A DNA stretch of 64,000 nucleotides from Variovorax sp. V93 (GTDB taxonomy: Bacteria > Pseudomonadota > Gammaproteobacteria > Burkholderiales > Burkholderiaceae_C): positions 1,218,680-1,282,679 of the forward strand of contig NZ_AP028670.1 in NCBI RefSeq assembly GCF_041154485.1. Direction: 5' to 3'. Positions 18,338 to 26,637 of the stretch are shown one piece after another. The notes below the pieces were generated by a model, which made no database searches, was not told where the DNA came from, and saw nothing but the letters and a program-made list of their open reading frames with translations. Position 1 is the stretch's first letter; every line of letters starts with the position of its first letter. The position numbers and the translations under genes are program-made.

Positions 18338-20167
18338 ATGGCCATTCCAAGATCCGGCGCCGCGAGCGCCGCCTTGTTCTGCTGCGTTGCAGCGCTCCTC
18401 ACGGCCTGCGGCGGCAGTGGCGGCACCCGCGGCTTTCCCATCGTGAGCATTCCGCCGGACACCGGCGCACCGCCGGCGCAGAAGCTGGCCTGCGACGACA
18501 GCATGAAGACCCGCTTCGCGCCCGACACCTTGACCACGGTCCTGTTGGTCAAGGCCTTCAGGAAAGGGGACGCGCTGCTGCTCACAGGCACCGCGTCGCC
18601 GAGCACGCCGGTCGCGCAGAACGACCTGTGCTTCGTCAAGCTCAATGTCGGCCCAGGCAACCCGGGCGTGGCCAGCGCGCCGTCCACCTCGCCGGGCATC
18701 GGCATCGAGATCTGGCTGCCCACGCCGGCCAACTGGAACAGGCGCATCCACGTCAAGGGTGGCGGCGGCTGGGCCGGCGGCACCCAGGGCACCCTCACCG
18801 GCATCACGCCGATCTCCGGCAGCGCGGGATCGGCCAGCGACACCGCGGGCGTGGAGGGCGCGGTTTCCGCCACCACCAACACGGGCCATGCCATCAGCAA
18901 CGGCTCGTTCGCGATGAACCCCGACGGCACCATCAACACGGTCCTGTGGAAGGATTTCTCGGAGCGCGGCATCCACGAGATGGCCGTCAAGACCAAGGCG
19001 CTGGCCAAGGCCTACTACGGCGAAGACGCGAAGTACGCCTACTGGAACGGCTTCTCCACCGGTGGACGGCAGGGCCTCAAGGAGGCCCAGGCCAACCCCG
19101 CCGACTTCGACGGCATCCTGGCCGGTGCGCCCGCCAACAACTGGACCAAGTTCATCACCACCGAGCTCTATCCGCAGATCGTCGTGCAGCGCGACCTGGG
19201 CGGCGTGGCGATCACTGCGGCCCAGCACACGACGGTCTCGAACGCCGCGATCAACGCCTGCGACATGGTCGGCGGCGTTCACCTCGGCTACGTGCCGGAC
19301 CCGTCCGCCTGTCGCTACGACCCGACCACCGACGCGTCCGTGATCTGCACCGCCGATGGCGGCACCAACGCCACCGCGGGCTGCGTGACACCGGCCCAGG
19401 CGCTCGCGTTCAACAAGTTCTGGTACGGCCAGACGGCCGACGGCTCGGTGCCGAACCCCGCGGCCGACAACGGCTTCGCGGCCGCCACCGCGCCTGCGCA
19501 GAAGTGGTACGGACTGGCGCGCGGCGCCAGCCTCATGGGCCTGGCCGGCGCCGCGCCGTTTCCCATCTCCAGCGACATGGTGGCGCTCGAGCTGCAGGAT
19601 CCGACGATTGCGACGCCCAGCTTCCTCAACGCCACGGGCAATGGCGCCGACGGCTGGAAATCGCTCACGTATCCGCAGCTCGCCAACGCATGGGACCGCG
19701 GCGTGGCGCTGCAAGGCGCGTTCGCCAACATCAACACCGACAGCGCCGACCTGAGCGCGTTCCGCGACCGCAAGGGCAAGCTGATCTCCTACCACGGGCT
19801 CGCCGACACGCTGATCCCGCCGCAAGGCACGATCAACTACTACAGCCGCGTCGCCGCGCAGATGGGCGGCGTCGCGGCCACGCAGGGCTTCTACCGGCTC
19901 TACCTCGTTCCCGGCATGGGCCACGGCTTCAGCAACGGCACGTCGACCGCCAATGCGAATCCGCCGCTGCCGACCAACGCGCAGCTCTACGAACTGCTGA
20001 CCGCCTGGGTGGAAAAGGGCGTCGAGCCGCCGGCGCGCGTGGAAGTGGCGACGGCGGCCAGCGCCAGCTTTCCGGCCGTGAAGTCGCGGCCGCTGTGCCT
20101 TCATCCGCTGACGGCGAGCTACACCTCGGGCGACCCCAACCTGGCCGCGAGCTATACCTGTTCCTGA
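18338..20167 (+). CDS. Tannase/feruloyl-esterase-family lipoprotein
   Basis: 609 aa. The signal peptide ends in a lipobox (LLTAC), so the enzyme is lipid-anchored outside the cytoplasm. The Ser-hydrolase elbow GFSTGGRQG lies in YWNGFSTGGRQGLKEAQ; ISYHGLADTLIPP holds the acid and GMGHGF the His, all as in the tannase family that cleaves galloyl or feruloyl esters of plant phenolics. The 220-bp gap before it holds only GC-rich DNA with no motif I recognise. It is not clearly linked to its neighbours. Confidence 0.85.
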   Translation: MAIPRSGAASAALFCCVAALLTACGGSGGTRGFPIVSIPPDTGAPPAQKLACDDSMKTRFAPDTLTTVLLVKAFRKGDALLLTGTASPSTPVAQNDLCFVKLNVGPGNPGVASAPSTSPGIGIEIWLPTPANWNRRIHVKGGGGWAGGTQGTLTGITPISGSAGSASDTAGVEGAVSATTNTGHAISNGSFAMNPDGTINTVLWKDFSERGIHEMAVKTKALAKAYYGEDAKYAYWNGFSTGGRQGLKEAQANPADFDGILAGAPANNWTKFITTELYPQIVVQRDLGGVAITAAQHTTVSNAAINACDMVGGVHLGYVPDPSACRYDPTTDASVICTADGGTNATAGCVTPAQALAFNKFWYGQTADGSVPNPAADNGFAAATAPAQKWYGLARGASLMGLAGAAPFPISSDMVALELQDPTIATPSFLNATGNGADGWKSLTYPQLANAWDRGVALQGAFANINTDSADLSAFRDRKGKLISYHGLADTLIPPQGTINYYSRVAAQMGGVAATQGFYRLYLVPGMGHGFSNGTSTANANPPLPTNAQLYELLTAWVEKGVEPPARVEVATAASASFPAVKSRPLCLHPLTASYTSGDPNLAASYTCS

Positions 20168-20234
20168 GTTGCGCCGTCTCCCCCGGGGCGTTGCGGTTAG
20201 CATATTCGGCTGCATACGGCCGGGGCGAGAATCA

Positions 20235-20909
20235 ATGCGGATACTGCTGGTGGAAGACGACAAGGTGCTGGCCGACGCGCTCTCGCGCGCGCTGGTGCAG
20301 TCCGCCCACGCGGTGGACATCGTCTCCACCGGCGAAGAGGCCGACCATGCGCTCGCGCTCGGCATCTACGACCTGGCGATCCTGGACATCGGGCTGCCCA
20401 AGCTCAGCGGGCTCGATGTGCTGCGGCGGCTGCGCGCCCGCAAGTCCACCATGCCGGTGCTGATGCTGACCGCCTTCGACACGCTGCAGGACCGCGTGCG
20501 CGGGCTCGATCTGGGCGCCGACGACTACCTGGCCAAGCCCTTCGACCTGCCGGAACTGGAAGCACGCGTGCGCGCGCTGCTGCGCCGCAGCACCAATTCC
20601 ACGCCGTATCTCGAGCACGGCCTGCTGCGCTTCGATACGGTGGGCCGCCGCGTGTTCTACGACAAGAAGCCGCTCGACCTGTCGCCGCGCGAGCTCGCCG
20701 TGCTGGAACTGCTGATGATGCGCGAGGGGCGCGTGGTGGGGAAGGAGCAGATGGTCAACCATCTCTACGGATGGGGCGACGAGGTCGGCGACAACGCGAT
20801 CGAGGTCAACGTCTACCGCTTGCGCAAGAAGCTCGAGCCGCTCGGATGCGAGATCCGCACCGTGCGCGGCATGGGCTACCTGATGGACCGCGGCGATGCG
20901 CAAACCTGA
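20235..20909 (+). CDS. OmpR-family response regulator, TctD-like
   Basis: 224 aa. Receiver domain MRILLVEDDKVLADAL with Asp51 (LAILDIGLPKLSG) and the conserved Lys in DDYLAKPFDLPEL, then a winged-helix DNA-binding domain (LSPRELAVLELLM, NAIEVNVYRLRKKL, IRTVRGMGYLM). I start at the ATG at 20235, where the receiver begins. It overlaps the kinase gene by 14 bp. OmpR-type regulators often bind direct repeats about two helical turns apart, as found before terC 2 kb downstream. Confidence 0.9.
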   Translation: MRILLVEDDKVLADALSRALVQSAHAVDIVSTGEEADHALALGIYDLAILDIGLPKLSGLDVLRRLRARKSTMPVLMLTAFDTLQDRVRGLDLGADDYLAKPFDLPELEARVRALLRRSTNSTPYLEHGLLRFDTVGRRVFYDKKPLDLSPRELAVLELLMMREGRVVGKEQMVNHLYGWGDEVGDNAIEVNVYRLRKKLEPLGCEIRTVRGMGYLMDRGDAQT

Positions 20910-22287
20910 GCCCAGGCTGCAGCGCAAGCTGCTGGCCTGGCTGCTCGGTCCGCTGGCCGTGCTGCTGGTGCTGGACACCGGCGCCGCCTACTGGAACTCG
21001 CTGCGCTTTTCCAACCTGGCCTACGACCGCGCGCTGTACGAGATCGGGCGCGAGATCGTGCTGCACGTGAAGCTCGACGGCCTGCAGCCGCGGCTCGACC
21101 TGTCCGAGGCCGCGGGCAACATCCTGCTGCTCGACCAGGAGGACTTGCTCTTCTACCGCGTTGCCAGCGAGGACGGCAAGGCACTGGGCGGCGATGCGGA
21201 AATGCCGCCGCCGCGCCCCGGCGACCCCGCCAGGCCGCGCTTCTACCGCGACACGGTGCGCGGCGAGCCGGTGCGCATGCTGGTGGCCTGGATGCCCATC
21301 GGCGGCAACCCCGAGGCGCCGATGGTGCGGGTGCAGGTGGCCGAAACCCTGCACAAGCGCACCCATCTTGCGTGGGAGATGCTGGCCAACGTGGTGGTGC
21401 CGCAGCTGCTGCTGATCGTGATGGCCACGGCGGTGGTCTGGTTCGGCATCTCGCGCGGGCTCGAGCCGCTGCAGCGGCTGCGCCGCGCGGTGTCGGACCG
21501 CTCGCACCTGGACCTGAGCCCGATCGACATCCACGACGTGCCGGGCGAGGTGCGGCCCCTGGTGGACGAGGTCAACGAGCTGATGGCGCGGCTCGGTCGC
21601 ACCTTCGATTTCCAGAACCGCTTTGTGGCCGACGCTGCGCACCAGCTGAAGACGCCGGTGAGCGGCCTGAAGGCCCAGATCGAGCTGGCGCTGCGCGAGA
21701 GCGACCCCGAGCGCGTGCGCCATTCGCTCGCGCAGCTCTACATCAGCGCCGACCGGCTCTCGCGGCTGGTGCGCCAGCTGCTTTCGCTCGCGCGCAACGA
21801 GCCCGGCGCGCTCGACGCCATGCAGCTGCAGCCGCTCGACCTGAATGCCTACGCGCTGGAGGTCAGCATGGACTGGGTGCCACAGGCGCTCAAGCGCGAC
21901 ATCGACCTGGGCTTCGAGGGCGCCGAGCATCCGCTGGTGATCAACGCAGACCGCGACCGGCTGCGCGAGCTGATCAACAACCTGATCGACAACGCGGTGC
22001 GCTACAGCCAGGCGGGCGGCCGCGTGACCGTGCAGGTGGGCCCCGGCGACGGCGACCAGTGCCGCCTGGCCATCAGCGACGACGGCCCCAGCGTGCCGGT
22101 GGAGGAGCGTGCGCGCATCTTCGAGCGCTTCCACCGCCTGCTCGGCACGCAGGAGGACGGCAGCGGCCTGGGCCTGGCCATCGTCAGCGAGATCGCCACG
22201 CTGCACGGCGCGCGCATCACGCTGGAGGAAGACATCGACGGCGTGGGCAACACCTTCAGCGTCTTCTTCCCGCTGCGCAAGGCCTGA
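20896..22287 (+). CDS. TctE-like sensor histidine kinase
   Basis: 463 aa. A transmembrane helix (residues ~14-35), a periplasmic domain (LAYDRALYEIGREI onward) resembling the N-terminal sensor of TctE-type kinases, and a second helix near 165-190 followed by a HAMP-like linker. The H-box DAAHQLKTPVSGL puts the phosphorylated His at 249. N-box NNLIDNAVRYS and G-box GSGLGLAIV are intact. Related kinases sense small carboxylates, but the ligand here is unknown. Overlap with the regulator gene shows co-expression. Confidence 0.9.
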   Translation: MRKPEPRLQRKLLAWLLGPLAVLLVLDTGAAYWNSLRFSNLAYDRALYEIGREIVLHVKLDGLQPRLDLSEAAGNILLLDQEDLLFYRVASEDGKALGGDAEMPPPRPGDPARPRFYRDTVRGEPVRMLVAWMPIGGNPEAPMVRVQVAETLHKRTHLAWEMLANVVVPQLLLIVMATAVVWFGISRGLEPLQRLRRAVSDRSHLDLSPIDIHDVPGEVRPLVDEVNELMARLGRTFDFQNRFVADAAHQLKTPVSGLKAQIELALRESDPERVRHSLAQLYISADRLSRLVRQLLSLARNEPGALDAMQLQPLDLNAYALEVSMDWVPQALKRDIDLGFEGAEHPLVINADRDRLRELINNLIDNAVRYSQAGGRVTVQVGPGDGDQCRLAISDDGPSVPVEERARIFERFHRLLGTQEDGSGLGLAIVSEIATLHGARITLEEDIDGVGNTFSVFFPLRKA

Positions 22288-22317
22288 GCAGTGCCGCTCA
22301 GGCCGCCTTTGTAAGCT

Positions 22318-22371
22318 GGCTGACAGCTAGCGGACATGTGGCTGACAGCCTGCCGGCAGAAAGGTGACAGC
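22318..22371 (+). promoter_or_regulatory. Three TGACAGC direct repeats, 22-bp period, upstream of terC
   Basis: TGACAGC occurs at 22321-22327, 22343-22349 and 22365-22371, each exactly 22 bp from the last. The first two extend to GGCTGACAGC. Repeats at two helical turns on one DNA face are typical of OmpR-family regulators. The array lies between the TctE-like kinase gene and terC, so control of terC by the neighbouring system is a reasonable inference. Confidence 0.6.
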
Positions 22372-22439
22372 GCAGGCCCGTAGCCTCGAACACGTCGGAA
22401 CCGCCGTGGTTCCGCATCCACTTCGAGGAGACAATCCCC

Positions 22440-23135
22440 ATGTCGTTTTTGACCAGTCCGGATTTCTGGATTGCCCTGTCGCAGATCATCCTGATCAACA
22501 TCGTCCTGAGCGGCGACAACGCCGTCGTCATCGCGATGGCCTCGCGCTCGCTGCCGCCGGCCCAGCAGAAGAAGGCGATCCTGTTCGGCAGCATGGGCGC
22601 CATCGTGCTGCGCGTGGTGCTGACCTTCTTTGCGGTCTACCTGCTGACGCTGCCCTACCTCAAGCTGGTGGGCGCCGCGCTGCTGTTCTGGATCGGCATC
22701 GGCCTGCTCAAGGGCGACGACGGCGAAGAGAACCTGGAAGGCCATTCGAGCCTGGCCGCGGCCATCAAGACCATCGTGGTCGCCGACCTGGTCATGAGCC
22801 TGGACAACGTCGTCGGCGTCGCTGCCGCGGCCAAGGGCAATGTTCCGCTGCTGGTGTTCGGCCTCGTGATCAGCATTCCGCTGATCATCTTCGGCAGCAC
22901 GCTGATCCTCAAGCTGATGGACCGCTTCCCGATCATCATCACGCTCGGCGCCGCCCTGCTGGGCTGGGTGGCCGGCGAAATGGCGATGTCGGATCCGTCG
23001 ATTGCCGGCTGGGCCGCCAGCCAGCATGCGCTGCACACGATCGTGCCCGCGATCGGCGCCATCTCCGTCGTGGCGATCGGCAAGTGGCTGACCAGCCGGC
23101 AACAGCAGCCGGAACCCGCCAACCAGTCGGCCTGA
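22440..23135 (+). CDS. TerC/YjbE-family integral membrane protein
   Basis: 231 aa with about seven hydrophobic helices. The family signatures are NIVLSGDNAVVIAMASRSL in the first helix and VVADLVMSLDNVVGVAAAA in the middle, whose Asp/Asn pairs lie inside the membrane. TerC relatives act in tellurite resistance or manganese export and metalation of secreted enzymes. GAGGAG stands 10 nt before the ATG. I looked for a manganese riboswitch upstream and found none I could support; the 22-bp repeats are there instead. The UspA gene follows by 13 bp. Confidence 0.88.
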   Translation: MSFLTSPDFWIALSQIILINIVLSGDNAVVIAMASRSLPPAQQKKAILFGSMGAIVLRVVLTFFAVYLLTLPYLKLVGAALLFWIGIGLLKGDDGEENLEGHSSLAAAIKTIVVADLVMSLDNVVGVAAAAKGNVPLLVFGLVISIPLIIFGSTLILKLMDRFPIIITLGAALLGWVAGEMAMSDPSIAGWAASQHALHTIVPAIGAISVVAIGKWLTSRQQQPEPANQSA

Positions 23136-23148
23136 AGCAGGTGTCGGC

Positions 23149-23583
23149 GTGAGACAGCGCATTCTGGTCCCCATCGACCCGACCGAGCCGGCCCGCACGC
23201 GCTCGGCCATCGAGCAGGTCGTGCGCATCTGCCAGCAGGAGTCGGCGGCCGTGCGGCTCTTGCGGGTGCAACCCGTGGTCTCCGGCCACGTCGCGATGTT
23301 CTTCGATCCGCAGGAGCTGCGGGAACTGCAGCAGAACGCGGGCGCCGAGGAACTGCAGTTCGCGCAGAACCTGCTCGCGATGTCGGGCGTGTCCTGCAGC
23401 AGCACCGTGGCGATCGGCCGCAGCGCAGAGACCATCGTTGCGGCGGCGCGCGACTTCGGCTGCGACCGCATCGTCTTCGGCCGCGACGAGCCCAGCCTCG
23501 CGGGGCGCATCTTCGGCTCGCTCGCGCAGCAGGTGCGCCAGCTGCTCGGCGCGAGCGGCGACCTGCAGGTCATCGGCTCCTGA
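23149..23583 (+). CDS. Universal stress protein (UspA) family
   Basis: 144 aa from a GTG at 23149. It opens RILVPIDPTEPARTRSAIEQV, and the C-terminal half has CDRIVFGRDEPS followed by GRIFGSLAQQV, a loose version of the ATP-binding G-2x-G-9x-G loop of the family. It is probably cytoplasmic. It follows terC closely and is likely in its operon. The start codon was chosen for its position after the terC stop and agreement with the family N-terminus. Confidence 0.72.
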   Translation: MRQRILVPIDPTEPARTRSAIEQVVRICQQESAAVRLLRVQPVVSGHVAMFFDPQELRELQQNAGAEELQFAQNLLAMSGVSCSSTVAIGRSAETIVAAARDFGCDRIVFGRDEPSLAGRIFGSLAQQVRQLLGASGDLQVIGS

Positions 23584-23624
23584 CGCGCGGCGGCGGCGCC
23601 GGCAAGCGCCCCGCCGTCACGTCA
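23581..23624. terminator. Stem-loop between convergent genes, possible bidirectional terminator
   Basis: TGACG at 23581 pairs with CGTCA at 23620-23624. Inside it CGGCGG pairs with CCGCCG and GGCGC with GCGCC around a CGGCAA loop, about 16 bp of stem. The arms contain the stop codons of the UspA gene and the convergent interrupted ORF. There is no T-run, so termination is a guess from position and stability. Confidence 0.4.
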
Positions 23625-23762
23625 GGATGCGTCTTTCTTCGCCATCCTCGTCCAGCGCAGGTCGGTGTGCCGGCCGGCGTATTCGCGGTCGATCTCGTCG
23701 ATCAGGACATCGGCGTTCTTCGGGTCCACCGCCGCCAGGATCGCATCGATCTATTTCTTCAT
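23622..23762 (-). pseudogene. Small gene interrupted by TAG at codon 4
   Basis: On the minus strand an ATG at 23762 overlaps the stop of the iron-permease-like gene (ATGA). The frame reads MKK, then TAG, then 42 open codons beginning IDAILAAVDPKNADVL and ending KKDAS-stop. The composition after the stop is that of a normal protein. A single change (for example TGG to TAG) would explain it. No good alternative in-frame start follows. I do not recognise the family; readthrough or sequencing error are alternatives. Confidence 0.5.
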
Positions 23763-24202
23763 GCGTTGCTTTCTGTTGGAGTCGCTTCCTGCGGTGCGCC
23801 CTCGTGGCCGCGGCGCGCGCGCTCGCTGCGCGTGCGGTCGAGCGCGGCATGGCTTCTCCTGGCGGCCGCCTCGCATTTTTCGTGCAGCTCGGCCAGTTCC
23901 TTGTCCGTGAGCTTCTCGATGCCCATGAACTCGTCACCGGCGTTCGATGACCGGATCAGCTCGTCGAGCTTGGTCTGAAGCGCCGCGCCATCGCGGTTCT
24001 GCGTGTTCTGGATCAGGAACACCATGAGGAACGTGACGATGGTGGTGCCGGTGTTGATGGTCAGCTGCCAGTTCTCGGAGAAATGGAAGAAGGGCCCCGC
24101 CGCCGCCCAGGCAACGACCAGCGCGACACAGATCAGGAATGCGATCGGACTGCCGGCCGCGCGCGCCGTGGCATTGGCGAAGGATGCGAAGAACTTGTCC
24201 AT
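23759..24202 (-). CDS. Low-affinity iron permease family protein
   Basis: 147 aa. Two transmembrane helices (IAFLICVALVVAWAAAG and a second around TIVTFLMVFLIQNTQNRD) followed by a charged coiled-coil-like tail (LDELIRSSNAGDEFMGIEKLTDKELAELHEKC). The helix pair and the QNTQNRD motif are typical of bacterial relatives of yeast Fet4. Transport of iron by the bacterial members is not well shown. The ATG at 24202 matches the usual MDKFF start. Confidence 0.8.
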   Translation of the reverse strand: MDKFFASFANATARAAGSPIAFLICVALVVAWAAAGPFFHFSENWQLTINTGTTIVTFLMVFLIQNTQNRDGAALQTKLDELIRSSNAGDEFMGIEKLTDKELAELHEKCEAAARRSHAALDRTRSERARRGHEGAPQEATPTESNA

Positions 24203-24647
24203 GTCGCGCAGCGTGCTGCGTTGGCAACCGCAGGGCGTCATCCTTCGTCGATAAAGAGAGTTTGAATTTTTCCCTTGCGCTTGTGAGACGGCAGCCGGCG
24301 GGTAGGAAAGTACCGACCTTTCGGAACCCTCGACTGCCTGGCCATTCCTTCGGGCACCCGGGCGAAGCGCATCGGCGCCATGCACGGCGGCGGCAACGTG
24401 CTCGTCCTGCTGCTGTTCGTTGCGGGCTTTCTGCTGCGCGACCGCGACTATGCGCCTCAGCTGAGCCAGATGGCCTGGTCCGTCGCGTTCAGCTTCTCGC
24501 ACTGGTCCTTCATGAGCGCGATCAGGGGCGAGACCACCACCGTCTGCCGCGGCGCGATGGTGCGCGAGAGCCTGATGAGCGGCGGCTATTGGGATCGGGA
24601 TGGCGAATCGGGCCGGGTCCGCAGGCGAACATCGGGTAGCCCTCTTT
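24203..24647. other. 445-bp gap without an intact gene
   Basis: Open frames here have protein sequences unlike real genes. The only recognisable content is a short RecQ-like remnant on the minus strand (24457-24580) and, at 24250-24275, AT-richer DNA likely to hold the promoter of the iron-permease-like gene. The stretch looks like decayed DNA. Confidence 0.5.
24457..24580 (-). pseudogene. Remnant of a RecQ-type DNA helicase gene
   Basis: Reading the minus strand, about 40 codons bounded by TAG and TGA contain TVVVSPLIALMKDQCEKLN, which closely matches the motif Ia region of RecQ helicases. Nothing before it resembles the Walker A region, and the frame stops 9 codons after the match. It is best explained as debris from a lost recQ-like gene. 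The match rests on one motif. Confidence 0.45.
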
Positions 24648-24998
24648 TCACTCGTCCAGAGCGGCATCCCTGCGCGTTCGCGCCAGCAGGCTGCGCACCG
24701 AGGACTCGAGCTCGCGCAGCTGGATCGCAATGTCGTGCAGCTGCTCGGCAAGGGTGGTGAATCCGGCCGGGTCCTCCGTCCTGGCGGCGGCCGGGCGTGC
24801 CGGCCTGTGCGAAGCTTCCGGGCTGACGGCGTGCATCAAGGCGGCGAGGCTGGCCGCGGCGCCGCCGGCTGCATGGCGAAGCGCGTCGACGGCCTGGTCG
24901 ACCTGCGCGTCGCGCCTTGCCATGGCATCCGCCACGGTGCCGCGCCAATCTTCCAGTGCGCGAGGCTCCTTGCCGAACAGGTTGTCGATCTCCTTCAT
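24648..24998 (-). CDS. Hypothetical protein with helical C-terminus
   Basis: 116 aa. It opens MKEIDNLFGKEPRALEDWRG; the C-terminal part (AGFTTLAEQLHDIAIQLRELESSVRSLLARTRR) has heptad-like leucines typical of a coiled coil. There is no signal peptide or membrane segment. I do not recognise the family. It lies just upstream of the degraded RecQ region and divergent from the YbaN-like gene. Frame and composition look like a real cytoplasmic protein. Confidence 0.6.
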   Translation of the reverse strand: MKEIDNLFGKEPRALEDWRGTVADAMARRDAQVDQAVDALRHAAGGAAASLAALMHAVSPEASHRPARPAAARTEDPAGFTTLAEQLHDIAIQLRELESSVRSLLARTRRDAALDE

Positions 24999-25131
24999 GG
25001 CCTCGATTTTGTCGGAGAACGGGGTTCACATCATCCATGGCCGTCGACGGCTCTCGAACAGCCTTGGCTTAGGATGCGCCGATGCTCCTTTCGCAACTTC
25101 CGGCGGATCGCCCCGAAGGGCGCCTTTCTTC

Positions 25132-25506
25132 ATGAGGCCCGCCGGCCCCGTCGCGAGACTGCTCTGGCGCGTGCTGGCGCTGGTGTTCGTCGCCCTCGGC
25201 CTGATCGGCGCCTTTCTTCCCGTTCTTCCGACGGTGCCGTTCCTGCTCGCGGCCGCCTGGGCCGCCGGGCGCGGCTGGCCCGCGCTCGAACACCGGCTGC
25301 TCGCGCATCCCCGCTATGGCGAGTACATCCGCCAGTGGCGTCTGAGAGGGGCAGTGCCCCGCCGCGCGAAATGGACCGCGACGGCCATGATGGCGCTGAG
25401 CTCGGCCGTTCTGCTGGCCACCGCCGCCCCCATCGCCGTGAAGATCGGCGCGCCGGTGTTCATGGCGGCCGTCGCGATCTGGCTGTGGAGCCGGCCCGAC
25501 AACTGA
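25132..25506 (+). CDS. YbaN/DUF454-family inner-membrane protein
   Basis: 124 aa with three hydrophobic segments. LLWRVLALVFVALGLIGAFLP then VLPTVPFLLAAAWA is the hallmark of DUF454/YbaN proteins, followed by HPRYGEYIRQWR. Function is unknown. I start at the ATG at 25132, since upstream in-frame sequence does not resemble the family. It is convergent with the recombinase gene, with stops 3 nt apart. Confidence 0.82.
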   Translation: MRPAGPVARLLWRVLALVFVALGLIGAFLPVLPTVPFLLAAAWAAGRGWPALEHRLLAHPRYGEYIRQWRLRGAVPRRAKWTATAMMALSSAVLLATAAPIAVKIGAPVFMAAVAIWLWSRPDN

Positions 25507-25509
25507 TCG

Positions 25510-26532
25510 TCAGACGACCTCGGCCGGACCGGTGAGCACGCGCTGGTACTTGCCCATCGCCTCGGATTCCACGCCGAGCCAGCGCGCCACCTGATCGAGC
25601 GTGGCGCCCCTGCGCAACTGGCGCAGCGCGAAGGTGTGGCGCAGCAGGAAGGAGCCGCCGCCGGCCGCCTCGATGCCCGCGTCCTGGAGCACCTGCTTGG
25701 CGGCAACGTACTGCGCCTCCTTGCTCCAGGGCTTGCCGCTGCGCGTGGCCGGGAACAGGAACTCGCCCGCAATCAGCGTCTCGGCGCGTACCTTGAGCCA
25801 GTGCTGCAGCAGCTCGCCGGCCCACGGAGCGACCGGCGCCTCGCGCGCCGGCGAATTGCCGTTGCCCGGCACCGCAACCTTCCACGGCCGATCGCACCGG
25901 CCGGCCATCTGCGACGTCGGCGCATCGAGCCGCAGCAGGCGGACGTCGCCCGGCGTGAGCCCTGCGCCCAGCTGCAGGGCAACGGCCGTCCGGTTGCGCA
26001 GCGCCTGCCAGCTCAGCGCGGCCTGGGCATGCCGGTCGCCCGCCGCGCCGGGGCGTGGCCGGGCGCTCGAGAGAAAGACGATGAGGTGCCGGGCCTCGGA
26101 GACCGAGAGGAATTCCGGTAGCGGATCGGTCCGCGCCGAATCTGCGTAACGAATCTCCGGCTGCGTCGCGATCCAGTCCGCGGCGGCGGTGTTGACGGGA
26201 ATGTCGTGCGTCTGTGCATGGTGGCGCAGCACCCGGTCGATCAGCCGGAGCAGGCGCAGCGCATAGCGCGGCGACAGCGACAGGTCGTCGCTTTTCATGC
26301 CGAAGCGCGCCTGCTGGAACGCCGACAGGTCGCCCTTGTCCAGCGAGGCCAGCGTCACCGCGGGCGACTGGCCGAGGCACCAGGCCGTGAAACTGCCCCA
26401 CATGTCCCGGTAGACCGCGATCGAGGAGGGCTGCCGCAAGGCGCCGTTTTCCTGCTGCGCGGCCAGCCAGCTGGCAAACGCCGCCTGATGCGATTCGCCG
26501 GAGGGTTCGGGGAAGAGGGGAAGGGACGGCAT
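25510..26532 (-). CDS. Solitary tyrosine recombinase / integrase-like protein
   Basis: 340 aa. The N-terminal SAM-like core-binding domain (~10-130) has SIAVYRDMWGSFTAWCL; the catalytic domain follows. The second catalytic block is visible as LLRHTFALRQLRRGATLDQVARWLG, and the nucleophile Tyr as MGKYQRVL. The first Arg of the Arg-His-Arg-Tyr set is missing: the usual GLR reads GLTPGDVR. It has no excisionase, phage or transposon genes beside it. An inverted repeat starts 2 bp upstream of its start codon. Confidence 0.8.
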   Translation of the reverse strand: MPSLPLFPEPSGESHQAAFASWLAAQQENGALRQPSSIAVYRDMWGSFTAWCLGQSPAVTLASLDKGDLSAFQQARFGMKSDDLSLSPRYALRLLRLIDRVLRHHAQTHDIPVNTAAADWIATQPEIRYADSARTDPLPEFLSVSEARHLIVFLSSARPRPGAAGDRHAQAALSWQALRNRTAVALQLGAGLTPGDVRLLRLDAPTSQMAGRCDRPWKVAVPGNGNSPAREAPVAPWAGELLQHWLKVRAETLIAGEFLFPATRSGKPWSKEAQYVAAKQVLQDAGIEAAGGGSFLLRHTFALRQLRRGATLDQVARWLGVESEAMGKYQRVLTGPAEVV

Positions 26533-26534
26533 AG

Positions 26535-26637
26535 AAATACGCTAACGGCAAGCCTTTGGATTGGAGAACAGTGCGAAGGCGGTTTTGGGGAAGGATCTGA
26601 AGGGGCAGATTGTGAATGGCGTGCCGTTAGTGTATTT
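26535..26637. repeat. 16-bp inverted repeat between the recombinase gene and cusA
   Basis: AAATACGCTAACGGCA (26535-26550) is matched by the inverted copy TGCCGTTAGTGTATTT (26622-26637) with one mismatch. The right arm includes the last codons and stop of the efflux-pump gene; the left arm sits 2 bp before the recombinase ATG. The 71-bp interior is GC-poorer than its surroundings. It could be a pair of recombinase core sites or an element end; function is inferred only from position. Confidence 0.6.

Noticed and set aside
22288..22439. Possible manganese riboswitch (yybP-ykoY type) before terC
   Set aside because: TerC genes often carry one, but I could not identify its conserved loop sequences; the periodic TGACAGC repeats explain the region better.
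24380..24760. 126-aa plus-strand frame with a hydrophobic start
   Set aside because: It runs into the coding strand of the hypothetical gene at 24648 and over the RecQ remnant, with no family resemblance or ribosome site.
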